From the NCBI GenBank assembly GCA_964526035.1, contig CAZGKE010000021.1, positions 1-35,324 of the forward strand: a DNA stretch of 35,324 nucleotides, written 5' to 3'. The position numbers and the translations under genes are program-made. Numbering within the stretch: position 1 is the stretch's first letter; the number at the start of each line of letters is the position of its first letter. Source of the stretch: DAOMOD01 sp964526035 (GTDB taxonomy: Bacteria > Pseudomonadota > Gammaproteobacteria > Xanthomonadales > BPKI01). This document shows, one piece after another, positions 10,801 through 17,490 of this stretch. The notes beneath the pieces are model-generated. The model made no database searches. It worked only from the letters and a program-made list of their open reading frames with translations, and was not told the origin of the DNA.

Positions 10801-11654
10801 ACGCGTGCCGTGGCGCCTGGGTGGATGGCAATCTGGTAGAGCAGACTTCGCGTCAGCTCACGAGGCGGCTCGACGCGGAAGCTGATCTCGCCGGCGCTGG
10901 CGAGACGCTTGATCTCGCGCTCGATCTTGCCGAACAGCAGCTTGAGCGGGCCGTCCGGGAGCGCCGATGACTTGCTCAGCGCCTCCACCAGACCTGCTGA
11001 AACCCACCACAGCTTGCGCGCGGGCTCTTCGTAGGTGAGTTCGGCCAGCCGCTCGAGGATGGCACCCATGCGGTGCAGGGCATGTTCGGGCTGGTCGCGC
11101 TTGAACCACTTCAGCAGCGCCTGCTGGAAACCTGTGCGCAGTCGCTCGGCAATGAGTCCAAGCTCAAGCACCGGGGCCGGCCTTGGCGGGCCGGCGACAT
11201 CGGCAGGCAGCGGCAGGGAAAGATCCGGCGAGAACAGCACCTGCTCGCCCAGCTGCTGTTCACCGGTGAGGCCACGCAGATCGTTGAGCAGCGGCAGCAG
11301 GACGACGGGTATGTCCTTGTGACCACCCTGCAGGCGCTCCAGATAGTCGGGAAGCTGCAGCATGCCGCGCATCAGGACGCCATAGCTGTCGTCCTTGTTG
11401 GGCACCTTGCCGCCGAGGATGGCCAACGCCACCTTTTCCATTTCCTCGACCGCCATCGCCGCGCCGTAAAGCTCGACCATGCGCAGGGTTCCCTGCACCT
11501 GGTGCAGGTAGTTCGCGCAAAAGCGCATCTGGCTGCTGTCTTCCGGATCCTCGACGTACGCTTCAAGCGCCTGTCGCGCCTGCTTGAACGTGGCGTCGAG
11601 CTCGGCCTTGACCCAGCTCAGCGTGGTGAAATCGATGTCTTCCTGCAGCCTCAT
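4857..11654 (-). CDS. chpA: Hybrid CheA-type histidine kinase ChpA (PilL) with multiple Hpt domains
   Basis: This 2265-residue kinase is the hub of the Pil-Chp pathway and should phosphorylate PilG and PilH. Intact phosphotransfer motifs occur at H51 (LHQVQG), H694 (FHTLKGSG), H1091 (THTMNGA) and H1525 (LHTLKGG). A further Hpt-like segment at 470-500 has E480 where the histidine should be. Acidic Ala/Glu/Ser-rich linkers span about 780-1040 and 1170-1480. The kinase core shows the N box (HMLRNALAHGVE, 1846-1857), G1 (SDDGKGID, 1889-1896) and G2 (GRGVGMDVV, 1941-1949). A CheW-like domain follows (about 1975-2115), then a receiver with D2149/D2150, phospho-acceptor D2193, T2223 and K2245. P. 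aeruginosa ChpA is somewhat longer (about 2470). The start is supported by GAGGTGAG six bases upstream. Confidence 0.95.
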   Translation of the reverse strand: MRLQEDIDFTTLSWVKAELDATFKQARQALEAYVEDPEDSSQMRFCANYLHQVQGTLRMVELYGAAMAVEEMEKVALAILGGKVPNKDDSYGVLMRGMLQLPDYLERLQGGHKDIPVVLLPLLNDLRGLTGEQQLGEQVLFSPDLSLPLPADVAGPPRPAPVLELGLIAERLRTGFQQALLKWFKRDQPEHALHRMGAILERLAELTYEEPARKLWWVSAGLVEALSKSSALPDGPLKLLFGKIEREIKRLASAGEISFRVEPPRELTRSLLYQIAIHPGATARVDSIRAAFHLAELLPSTQEVEHAMGSMSGHNRALLDTVSLAIKDDLLRVKDSLDMHLRSGDAQPAALEPNLEVLNRVGDTLAMLGLSVAQRVVSEQREALGDIVSGERVADEGALLDIAGALLYVEGTLDDQVEMLGSQGPQSDQQTLPQAEGRRVVEAVAREAGFNLQKVKDDFVAFIESPWDHERLRSVSPQLEQVAGALRILDLEDSAQLVIGLARFAETELLAGKRVPTAEQMDRVADALASIEYYLEATREHRGGRDRILEVARESLGWLGYWPLTEEMLKPALKAVETEDVTTDQEPEAQAPVVAESVPPPATPVFEHRQPEEAAEVPTVEKPRTPAPAEPGSAPAEAAMGFQMVSSDDIDDEIREVFIEEVQEEIESLSALFPEWRNDVEDLERLKPIRRSFHTLKGSGRLVGARALGEFSWKVENMLNRVLDKTVEAHEGVVALIDQALQALPSMLAALEGRGSPGALIPEIMEVADRIAAGEDAWVSTSAASFQPEVAQIEPVSVATVDEEAAEVATEDQAAETPMEAIEIASDFEEPVAEVEEAQDETASADETESVLLESDFDWSESIEPGLPAQQDEPASSEIPMTEGAEDDIEPAQTFGEIEESIELASVDETDDFEAPAKASTSDEPAADVERPTAWDEITSEPADIEVSGLERDEFSFASAPADTAGDLTETDRLIAEMAARFADEESAEVESAGLDSPEHEREPEPESEPEQIPAQSADADVERESEAELEATRAEEDRIFEAPIAIDPVLFDILRSEVSGHLEVITDYLDACRSEGEPIPASEALQRATHTMNGAFAMVDVPMIGAVVSPLEGYVKRLRAADKVPDSRGIEALADSVTLISAVMMSVEYNEPMPDTRPLAAVLCELRDQLPAPQTPHGLLTPFEDSDEEPLVQLPDEPIDAVSMPPADLLLPGEAPVGSVEARLTGTDAERLAVGTSSDGDSDSGLGDAAEEAVEETAEQTEDTAEAAGIGEFEIESESAPTVEPPTLELEQPEPAQWLGDAESFEASDWARTDSPFGESEEARAVDLDDEVAPAAEVPAFEQTPETEIAEWSLEETAEETEEATIDELSEGADDAILEEELEALAEDSPASIEITELEEEASPEPEPEALDEPVAEEEALEFVDTLEDEAEADIEEPEALPSVAAVAPSGLELAPGEPDSLPPLVDPLDPDGSLDMPDLDPDLLEVFVQEASEILDNSDRLMAQLRESPNDREIVVGLQRELHTLKGGARMAGLNPIGDLGHAMESLFEAVAEGKRRLGRVSIETLESAFDRLHAQVTRVSGGQAIALAEGTLARLEGLVRGDLVVPSAPTPAADIDTAAAAEPVAADKPQVPRFMPVADAPDDDDETAPRVQSQEYIRVRADLLDSLVNYAGEVAIYRGRLEQQVGAFRFNLVELEQTVDRLREQLRKLEMETEAQILSRFQREAETDETFDPLELDRFSTLQQLSRALAESVSDLVSLQNILDDNTRQSETLLLQQSRVSSDLQEGLMRTRMVPFESLVPRLRRLVRQTAGELGKKAQLKVEGAQGEMDRNVLERMIPPLEHMLRNALAHGVETPAERSAAGKPEEGTIRIRIGRESTEVVVNVSDDGKGIDRDAIRSKAMERGLLKADAQLSDRDLFGFILESGFSTATEVSQIAGRGVGMDVVASEIKQLGGSLHIESERGKGTEFVVRLPFTLAVTQAVLVKMADTFFAVPISSVQGVARISVEELEKRVADGTPTITYGGEEYVIHDLSAMLDLPSTRALDEPQLPLLLSRTGDQRSAVRVDAVLGSKEIVVKPVGPQISSVPGIFGATIMGDGSVVVILDMAPLVRRASALRETTEAALTPIVKPTVPEVARQRIVMVVDDSITMRKVTGRTLERNDYEVMTAKDGLDAVEKLQDRIPDVMLLDIEMPRMDGYELATYMRNDPRLKGIPIIMITSRTGEKHRQRAFEIGVDRYLGKPYQEAELLRNVEEMVQEGRG

Positions 11655-11779
11655 CGGCGCCTCACCTCTTGGCCCGCAGCTCCGTCAGGAGACAGCAGGC
11701 ACACTGCGGACGAAAGCCCCCGCGCGACGTACGGCCGCGATTCGCGGACATGCTGCAGCAATGGGCTTGAAATCGTCAT
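11651..11779 (-). CDS. 42-codon ORF between pilJ and chpA, in the position of pilK
   Basis: An ATG at 11779, 18 bp after the pilJ stop and preceded by AGGG about ten bases away, opens a 42-codon frame whose TGA overlaps the chpA ATG in an ATGA coupling arrangement. The peptide begins MTISSPLLQHVRESRPYV and ends EVRRR. I recognise no family. In P. aeruginosa this interval holds pilK, a CheR-type methyltransferase of about 290 residues. Nothing here carries a SAM-binding motif, so the ORF is either a short leader that couples translation into chpA, a remnant, or chance. Third-position GC looks lower than in the flanking genes, which argues against a conserved protein. Confidence 0.3.
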   Translation of the reverse strand: MTISSPLLQHVRESRPYVARGLSSAVCLLSPDGAAGQEVRRR

Positions 11780-11797
11780 GCGTTTCTATCCCTGGCG

Positions 11798-13831
11798 TCA
11801 TCCGGGCAGCTTGAAGTCGGCCACCGAACGACGCAGGTCGGCAGCCAGCTGGGCCAGGTTGCCAATCGACTCGGCGGTCTGACTGGCGCCGACCGAGGTC
11901 TGCGTAGTGATCTCCTGAATGACGTTCATGGTCGAAGTGATGTTGGTAGCCGCCTGGGACTGCTGGCGCGCCGCCTCGGAAATGTTCTGAATCAGGTCGG
12001 CCAGGTCGTTCGACACCTTTTCAATCTCGCCCAGGGCAAGGCCCGCGTCCTCGGCCAGACGGGCACCGGCCACCACTTCGGCGGTGGTCTGTTCCATCGA
12101 GCTGACCGCCTCGTTGGTATCGGACTGAATGGTCTGCACCAGCGTCTCGATTCGCTTGGTCGCGTTCGAAGCGCGTTCGGCCAGTCGCTGCACTTCGTCG
12201 GCCACGACCGCGAACCCGCGACCGGCCTCACCAGCGGAGGCCGCCTGAATGGCGGCGTTCAGGGCCAGAATGTTGGTCTGTTCGGCGATGTCGTTGATCA
12301 GTTCCACGATCGAGCCAATTTCCTGGGACGATTCGCCCAGTCGCTTGATTCGTTTGGAGGTTTCCTGGATCTGGTCGCGGATGTTGTCCATGCCCTGGAT
12401 GGTTTCGCGCACGATGGCTGCGCCCTTCGAGGCGATCTGCACCGAGCGCTGCGCCACGTCGGCGCTTTCCGCGGAGTTCTTCGAGACCTCGTCAATCGAG
12501 ACCGCGATGTCGTTGATCGCGGCCGAGGCCGAGGTGATCTGCTGCGCCTGGTGCTCGGCGGCTTCGGCCAGGTGCATGGCGGTGGCCTGCGTTTCCTGGG
12601 CGGCGGCCGCTACCTGCACAGCGGTCTCGTTGATGGTGGTCACCAGGGAGCGCAGGGCTTCCACGGCGAAGTTGATCGAGTCTGCGATGGCGCCGGTGAT
12701 GTCTTCGGTCACCGTGGCCTTTACCGTCAGGTCGCCTTCGGCGAGCGAGCCCATCTCATCCAGCAGGCGGAGAATGGCCTCCTGATTGCGCTGGTTCAGT
12801 TCGGCGGTGACGGCGAAGCGGCGGCGCTGGTCGCGGAAGATGGTGAACACCAGCATGATCACGAAGAACAGCGCGAGTACCACCGCGCCCGCTCCCCAAT
12901 ACACGCTGGGGAAGAATCGCGCGTCTGGCAGCTGACCATGGGCCACGGCCAGGGTCTTGGCTTCATCGAGCAATGTCTGCGAATCGAAGAAGATCTGGTC
13001 GGCGGCTTCCTTCACCTCGAACAGCTCGGTGGAGGCCGTGAGAATTTCGTCGATGTTCTGCTCGACCTCGCTGTAGATGGTGAAGACTTCACCGAGCGTG
13101 CGCAGCGCCTCATCGACCGTGATGCGACGGATATTGAGTTCCGGGCTGCCGTTCAGCAGGCCGTCGAGCACCCGGCCGAAGGCCTGCGCGTCGCGCCCGA
13201 ACCGGTCGGCCGCGGTAATCGCGCGCTCGCCACCCTGCAGGATTTCGCTCACCGACCGCAGCAGTCGATCGGCAAGCAGCATCTGGCGGGTGGCGATGTA
13301 GACCTGCGCCGTGGGCGCATTGCGCTCGTTCAGTATCCGCACCACTTCGTCCATGCGCGACTGCAGCTGGGGAATGCGGGCGGAGAACAACTGCGCGGTT
13401 TCGGCGAGGTCCAGCACCAGCTCCTCGCGATCAAGGATTCGCCCTGCGCTTTCGTTGATGGTCTGCCAGGTGCGCGCCATCTTGTCGAACTCGTCGGCCA
13501 CACCAGGCGTCGACGCAAAACCGGGCATGCCGGTTTCGTCGTTGCCCTGTCGCAGCTGCTGGATGATGGCGGCGATGCGGTTGCGGGTGACGCGCAGTTC
13601 TTCGAACGCGTCGAAGTTGCCCGCGGCAGCGTCGTTGGCGAACTTGGCGATCTGCTGGGACAGCACCTGCATGTCGGTCGTCAGAGCCACCGCCTGCCGG
13701 TCTTCCTCGCTGCGCACGCCGGTCTGGTAGGCGTTGACAGCCAGGAGGGCGATTGCCGCCAGAAGCAGCAACAGCCAGAGGTTGACACCGGCCGTCCGTT
13801 CGAACTTGATTGCACCTGCTGTAGCGCTCAT
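11798..13831 (-). CDS. pilJ: Type IV pilus chemoreceptor PilJ (methyl-accepting chemotaxis-like protein)
   Basis: PilJ is the inner-membrane receptor feeding ChpA, and is thought to sense surface or pilin state through its periplasmic domain. The 677-residue product has a first membrane helix at about 17-35, a helical periplasmic region of about 270 residues (two PilJ-type modules), a second helix at about 309-332, a HAMP-like stretch, and a long cytoplasmic signalling coiled coil. The hairpin tip is highly conserved (INDIAEQTN, 512-520; GRGFAVVADEVQRLAERAS, 537-555). There is no CheR/CheB-tethering pentapeptide at the C-terminus. Near A620-S625 the sequence reads AARQQS, so glutamines (Q623, Q624) occupy what may be a methylation-pair position. 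The start is backed by GAGGTGAG just upstream. Confidence 0.95.
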   Translation of the reverse strand: MSATAGAIKFERTAGVNLWLLLLLAAIALLAVNAYQTGVRSEEDRQAVALTTDMQVLSQQIAKFANDAAAGNFDAFEELRVTRNRIAAIIQQLRQGNDETGMPGFASTPGVADEFDKMARTWQTINESAGRILDREELVLDLAETAQLFSARIPQLQSRMDEVVRILNERNAPTAQVYIATRQMLLADRLLRSVSEILQGGERAITAADRFGRDAQAFGRVLDGLLNGSPELNIRRITVDEALRTLGEVFTIYSEVEQNIDEILTASTELFEVKEAADQIFFDSQTLLDEAKTLAVAHGQLPDARFFPSVYWGAGAVVLALFFVIMLVFTIFRDQRRRFAVTAELNQRNQEAILRLLDEMGSLAEGDLTVKATVTEDITGAIADSINFAVEALRSLVTTINETAVQVAAAAQETQATAMHLAEAAEHQAQQITSASAAINDIAVSIDEVSKNSAESADVAQRSVQIASKGAAIVRETIQGMDNIRDQIQETSKRIKRLGESSQEIGSIVELINDIAEQTNILALNAAIQAASAGEAGRGFAVVADEVQRLAERASNATKRIETLVQTIQSDTNEAVSSMEQTTAEVVAGARLAEDAGLALGEIEKVSNDLADLIQNISEAARQQSQAATNITSTMNVIQEITTQTSVGASQTAESIGNLAQLAADLRRSVADFKLPG

Positions 13832-13908
13832 TGTCTCACCTCACCCCTGAAATCACGGGACGGGCAGCGGCCCGCTCCAGAATTTTTTCGAAATCGTGCG
13901 CCATCGCC

Positions 13909-14457
13909 CTAGGCCGCCGCCTGGATGAATTCCGGGGTGCGGATCAGGCGCCCCATGCTGAAGACGCCCCACATGGCGTCGTCGTACCGATACGCCGCGG
14001 AAATGAATGGCTGCAGCGAACCCGCATCGAAATCTGAAGGGTCCACTTTTTGTTCGTCGTTGAAATTGCGCTGACCGAGCAGTTCGTCGATCAGCAGACC
14101 GACGTTGCCGCCGGCCTGCCGGATCACCAGGGCCCGCGTGAAGTCGTGCACCGTGGTTCGCTCTCCGGTAAGAAAGAGCTTCACGTCGATCATGGCAATG
14201 AGATTGCCGCGCACGTTGGAAACGCCCAACAGCCACGGCTGCGTTCCGGGCACCGGCGTGGTCGGCGGCAGCGTCAGGATTTCGCTGATCTCGGGAATCG
14301 CGCTGACCAGGCGCAGCGCACCCAGCCGGAATCCGATGCCCCGCCAAAGGCCGGGGGCCTCGATCCGTTCCGGGGCACCGGCCACGTGCGCCAGACTGCG
14401 GCGCTCGTAGTCGACCAGGACCTCGAAGGGATTCAGCGATTGCGCTTGGTTCGCCAT
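13909..14457 (-). CDS. pilI: CheW-like adaptor PilI
   Basis: This 182-residue single CheW domain is predicted to link PilJ to ChpA in the inner-membrane array. The CheW core is clear: FRLGALRLVSAIPEISEIL (43-61), then QPWLLGVSNVRGNLIAMIDV (73-92, the usual LxGVxNxRGxxxxxxDL pattern) and LVIRQAGGNVGLLIDELLG (110-128). The 30-40 residues before the domain are typical of PilI. An AGGA lies a few bases before the ATG at 14457. It lies 8 bp downstream of pilH and 77 bp upstream of pilJ. Confidence 0.93.
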   Translation of the reverse strand: MANQAQSLNPFEVLVDYERRSLAHVAGAPERIEAPGLWRGIGFRLGALRLVSAIPEISEILTLPPTTPVPGTQPWLLGVSNVRGNLIAMIDVKLFLTGERTTVHDFTRALVIRQAGGNVGLLIDELLGQRNFNDEQKVDPSDFDAGSLQPFISAAYRYDDAMWGVFSMGRLIRTPEFIQAAA

Positions 14458-14465
14458 GGGGCGTC

Positions 14466-14834
14466 CTAGACTCCGCCCAGGAGCTGGTTGATGCGGCCGA
14501 TCAGGTCACGCTCCGTGGGCGGCTTGACCAGATAGTCCTTGGCGCCCTGGCGCAACCCCCAGACCTTGTCGGTCTCCATGTTCTTGGTGCTGACGATGAT
14601 CACCGGAATACCGGATGTCTGCGCGTCGCGGCTGAGCGTGCGGGTCGCCTGGAAACCGTTCATGCCAGGCAGAATCACGTCCATGATCACCAGGTCAGGG
14701 CGCTCGCGGCGCGCCAGCTCGATGCCGTCCTCGGCGGTGCCCGCGCTGGACACCTGGTGGCCATGCTTCTCCAGGAGGCTGGAGAAGACCTTAACGTCGG
14801 TCGGCGAATCGTCGATGATCAGAATGTGTGCCAT
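14466..14834 (-). CDS. pilH: Response regulator PilH
   Basis: This single-domain CheY-like receiver of 122 residues is phosphorylated by ChpA; in P. aeruginosa PilH acts with PilG on pilus retraction and cAMP levels. The acidic pair is D8-D9 (ILIIDDS), the phospho-acceptor is D52 (LVIMDVILPG), with T83 and K104 (YLVKPP) completing the active site. A longer start at 14855 (adding MRQGGKR) is rejected, because those codons coincide with the G-rich ribosome binding site (AAGGGGGG, about seven bases before the ATG at 14834). It lies between pilG (33 bp) and pilI (8 bp). Confidence 0.93.
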   Translation of the reverse strand: MAHILIIDDSPTDVKVFSSLLEKHGHQVSSAGTAEDGIELARRERPDLVIMDVILPGMNGFQATRTLSRDAQTSGIPVIIVSTKNMETDKVWGLRQGAKDYLVKPPTERDLIGRINQLLGGV

Positions 14835-14867
14835 GCGTTTCCCCCCTTGCCTCATCCCTGACGATGG

Positions 14868-15275
14868 TCAGGCCGTGCTCCGGTCGACGTGCTTGCGGAT
14901 CGCTCCGAGCAGCTCGTCGCGCGTGAACGGTTTGGTCAGGTATTGTTCGGAACCGACAATGCGCCCGCGCGCCTTGTCGAACAGGCCGTCCTTGCTGGAC
15001 AGCATGATGACCGGCGTCGCCCGGAACATCTGGTTGTTCTTGATCAAGGCGCACGTCTGATAGCCGTCCAGACGCGGCATCATGATGTCGACGAAAATGA
15101 TGTGCGGCTGATGGTCGGAAATCTTCGAAAGCGCTTCGAAGCCATCGACCGCCGTGATCACGTCGCACCCTTCCTTCTTCAACAGCGTTTCCGCAGTCCG
15201 CCGGATGGTCTTCGAATCATCGATGACCATTACCTTCAGTCCGCTCAGGCTGCCTTGTTGATTGCTATCAGTCAC
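14868..15275 (-). CDS. pilG: Response regulator PilG
   Basis: This CheY-like receiver, first gene of the Pil-Chp operon, promotes pilus extension in Pseudomonas. I use the GTG at 15275 rather than the longer frame to 15317. It gives 135 residues, the same length as P. aeruginosa PilG, and has AAGGGGG eight bases upstream. The sequence is very close to Pseudomonas PilG as I remember it, for example LKVMVIDDSKTIRRTAETLL and FVDIMMPRLDGYQTCALIKN. Active-site residues are D19-D20, phospho-acceptor D63, S93 and K115. Having both PilG and PilH separates this locus from Xylella, which as I recall lacks pilH. Confidence 0.95.
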   Translation of the reverse strand: MTDSNQQGSLSGLKVMVIDDSKTIRRTAETLLKKEGCDVITAVDGFEALSKISDHQPHIIFVDIMMPRLDGYQTCALIKNNQMFRATPVIMLSSKDGLFDKARGRIVGSEQYLTKPFTRDELLGAIRKHVDRSTA

Positions 15276-15339
15276 GTCACCGACCCCCTTTCGGAGCACT
15301 GCGGTTGAGGCCTTCACCCGCCAACGCGGGCATTCCGCT

Positions 15340-15347
15340 CCCCCCCC
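15340..15347. repeat. Run of eight C in the pilG leader
   Basis: Eight consecutive C bases (G on the transcribed pilG leader) lie about 65 bp upstream of the GTG start. This is within the predicted 5' untranslated region and not in any frame of a recognised gene. Such runs can vary in length by slippage. Confidence 0.5.
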
Positions 15348-15417
15348 GGGGCGTCCTTCCAGCCAATACCAGTTGAGCTCGTACGCGTCAGAAATCGACG
15401 CAATTTATTCATACAGG

Positions 15418-15446
15418 TGTTTACGAACCTCAAGCCAACATGTCAA
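15418..15446 (-). promoter_or_regulatory. Sigma-70-type promoter candidate for the pil-chp operon
   Basis: On the minus strand a perfect -35 box TTGACA (15446-15441) is followed after 17 bp by TAAACA (15423-15418), a partial -10. Transcription would start near 15411 and leave a leader of about 135 nt before the pilG GTG. The flanking DNA (15380-15480) is AT-richer than its surroundings, as expected for a promoter. Confidence 0.55.
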
Positions 15447-15498
15447 GTATTTCCGCTAAACCTTTGTAAACGGATCAAAACTGCATCCCCCTCGGCGC

Positions 15499-15528
15499 TT
15501 GGGCACTGGGCCTCGCCGCGGCTAGTAT
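15499..15528 (+). promoter_or_regulatory. Promoter candidate for gshB
   Basis: TTGGGC (15499-15504) and TAGTAT (15523-15528) are separated by 18 bp, and the -10 lies 57 bp before the gshB start. Match to consensus is moderate. It is divergent from the pilG promoter, so the 309-bp pilG-gshB interval appears to serve both operons. Confidence 0.35.
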
Positions 15529-15584
15529 AGGACCCATCGCGACCTCCTGCCGGCCCGCCGGTCCGCCCACCCCCGGAGCTTTCC

Positions 15585-16532
15585 GTGTCGATCAGCGTAC
15601 TCATCGTGATGGATCCGATCGGGTCCATCGATATCCGCAAGGACTCGAGCTTCGCCATGTTGCTCGAGGCGCAGCGGCGCGGGCACCGTTTGCTGTATGC
15701 CACCGGCGGCGATCTCATGCTGGACAACGGAGTCGCAATGGCGCGGATGGCACCGCTGAGCGTGCAGGACGACCGCTCCGGTTGGTATCGGATGGGTGCC
15801 AGCGAGATTCGCCCGTTGCGCGATGTCGACCTGATCCTGATGCGGCGCGACCCGCCTGTGGACGACCAGTACCTCTACGACACCATGGTGCTGGAGCGCG
15901 CTGCAAGCGAGGGCGTCATGGTGGTCAACAGGCCCGAAGGGCTGCGCGGCATGAACGAGAAGCTGGCCACACTGGCGTATCCACAGTTCTGCCCGCCGTC
16001 CATGGTGGCGCGCGACATGGCCAGCCTGCGCGGCTTCGTGCAGACCCAGGGCGAGGTGGTGTTGAAGCCGCTGGACGGCATGGGCGGGCGCTCGATCTTC
16101 CGCAGTCGTGCCGACGACCCCAACCTCAACGTGATCCTTGAAACGCTTACCGATGAAGGGCGAAAACTGGCGCTGGCACAGCGCTACCTCCCCGAGATCC
16201 GCGACGGTGACAAGCGCATACTGCTGGTCGACGGCGAAGTGATCCCGTACTGCCTGGCACGGATGCCCGGCGGCAGCGACCATCGCGGCAATCTGGCGCG
16301 GGGGGGACGCGGCGTCGCCCTGCCCCTGTCGGCCAGCGATCGCCAGATCGCCGAGACCATCGGGCCGGACATGCGCGCCGCCGGCATGCTGTTCGTCGGC
16401 CTCGACGTGATAGGCGACTCGCTGACCGAGATCAACGTCACCAGTCCCACCTGCATCCGGGAGCTGGACGCCCATTGCGACCTCAACATCGCCGGGCAGC
16501 TGTTCGACGCCATTCAATCCAGGCTGCAATGA
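15585..16532 (+). CDS. gshB: Glutathione synthetase
   Basis: GshB joins glycine to gamma-glutamylcysteine with ATP, the last step of glutathione synthesis. The product is 315 residues (E. coli 316) from a GTG start with GGAG six bases upstream. Visible features are the N-terminal MDPIGSIDIRKDSSFAML, the ATP-grasp segment GEVVLKPLDGMGGRSIF (about 154-170), MPGGSDHRGNLARGG (about 227-241) and the C-terminal metal/ATP ligands in EINVTSPTCIREL. Its stop overlaps the start of the TonB-like gene (ATGA). gshB between pilG and tonB3 is the Pseudomonas order too. Confidence 0.95.
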   Translation: MSISVLIVMDPIGSIDIRKDSSFAMLLEAQRRGHRLLYATGGDLMLDNGVAMARMAPLSVQDDRSGWYRMGASEIRPLRDVDLILMRRDPPVDDQYLYDTMVLERAASEGVMVVNRPEGLRGMNEKLATLAYPQFCPPSMVARDMASLRGFVQTQGEVVLKPLDGMGGRSIFRSRADDPNLNVILETLTDEGRKLALAQRYLPEIRDGDKRILLVDGEVIPYCLARMPGGSDHRGNLARGGRGVALPLSASDRQIAETIGPDMRAAGMLFVGLDVIGDSLTEINVTSPTCIRELDAHCDLNIAGQLFDAIQSRLQ

Positions 16533-17392
16533 ACAACGTCGCCACCGTCAGCAGCAGTGACCGCATCAGCACCACGCTTCTGTTCTCGGTGCTGGTCCAC
16601 GCTGTGGTCGTACTCGGCATCACCTTCGTGGCGCCGACACCTGGATTGTTGCTGCCTACGCTCGAGGTGATCCTGGTGGAAGCCGAGACCACCGCCAAAC
16701 CGGAGGAGGCAGACTACCTCGCGCAGGTCAGCCAGCTGGGCGGCGGCGACACCGAGGAACGCGTGCGTCCCACTGAAACCGTGGCCGGACCGATTCCCAA
16801 GGTGGATCCCGGCCCGGTGCCCCTGCCGCAAAGTCCAGCCGCGCCGCCGCCGGCACCGCAACGCGTCGAGGACCAGATCAGCGCACGCGACGCCGTTCGC
16901 GAGGCGGCGCCGGCCAACCCGCAAAAAGCCGCTCCGGCGCTCGATCAGATCAGCTCACGCGATTTGATCGAGCGCTCGCTCGAAATGGCGCGGCTGGCGG
17001 CAGAAATCGAGCGCGATGCCCAGGCCTATGCCAAGCGACCGCGCCGCAAGTTCATTTCCGCAAACACGCGGGAGTACGAGTTCGCCGCCTACATGCGTGC
17101 CTGGGTGGCGCGCGTCGAGCGCGTCGGCAATCTCAATTACCCGGAGGAGGCGCGCGAGCGCGATCTGAACGGGCAGCTGGTGCTGACAGTGGCGGTGCGT
17201 CGCGACGGCAGCGTCGAGAGCGTCGAGATCATCCAGCCCAGCGGTCAATCCATCCTCGATCAGGCGGCCCTGCGCATCGTCCAGCTTTCCGCCCCCTTCC
17301 AGGCCCTGCCGGAAACCGATGAGCGCGTGGACGTGCTGCATATCACCCGAACCTGGCAGTTCTTGCCGGGTGGGGTGTTGCGACAGAGGTGA
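16529..17392 (+). CDS. TonB-family energy transducer (TonB3-like)
   Basis: This 287-residue protein has a short cytosolic N-terminus, one membrane helix at about 13-35 (LLFSVLVHAVVVLGITFVA), a proline/acidic periplasmic linker, an Arg-rich helical segment (about 145-190), and a C-terminal TonB domain with NYPEEARERDLNGQLVLTV and the closing WQFLPGG. TonB proteins pass proton-motive energy to outer-membrane receptors. In P. aeruginosa the gene at this position, tonB3, is reported to be needed for twitching and pilus assembly. That location next to gshB and pilG makes a pilus role here plausible, but it is inferred from context. The ATG overlaps the gshB stop; the longer upstream frame is gshB shadow. 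Confidence 0.85.
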   Translation: MNNVATVSSSDRISTTLLFSVLVHAVVVLGITFVAPTPGLLLPTLEVILVEAETTAKPEEADYLAQVSQLGGGDTEERVRPTETVAGPIPKVDPGPVPLPQSPAAPPPAPQRVEDQISARDAVREAAPANPQKAAPALDQISSRDLIERSLEMARLAAEIERDAQAYAKRPRRKFISANTREYEFAAYMRAWVARVERVGNLNYPEEARERDLNGQLVLTVAVRRDGSVESVEIIQPSGQSILDQAALRIVQLSAPFQALPETDERVDVLHITRTWQFLPGGVLRQR

Positions 17393-17393
17393 G

Positions 17394-17435
17394 GAGCAGG
17401 GAGCAGGGAGCAGGGAGCAGGGAGCAGGGAGCAGG
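17394..17435. repeat. Six tandem copies of GAGCAGG after tonB
   Basis: Six perfect head-to-tail copies of a 7-bp unit begin one base after the TonB-family stop codon. A short inverted counterpart (CCCTGCTCCCTGCTCCC) occurs near 17614-17630, so the two could pair in a transcript across the intergenic region. Repeats of this flavour are common in Lysobacter-like genomes as I recall. Confidence 0.85.
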
Positions 17436-17490
17436 GAAAGCATTGCACGCATCGGCTCAAAGGGGGCCTCACAAGATGTTTCTCGCCCCC

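Noticed and set aside
13836..13904. 22-codon minus-strand ORF between pilI and pilJ (MAHDFEKILERAAARPV...)
   Set aside because: It starts 4 bases after the pilI stop and ends in the pilJ ribosome binding site, but it is very short and lacks a proper Shine-Dalgarno; not supported without comparative data.
14835..14855. Upstream start for pilH adding seven residues
   Set aside because: These codons overlap the strong G-rich ribosome binding site of the internal ATG at 14834.
17394..17435. GAGCAGG array considered as a CRISPR or VNTR locus
   Set aside because: Units are 7 bp with no spacers and no cas genes nearby; it is a simple tandem repeat.
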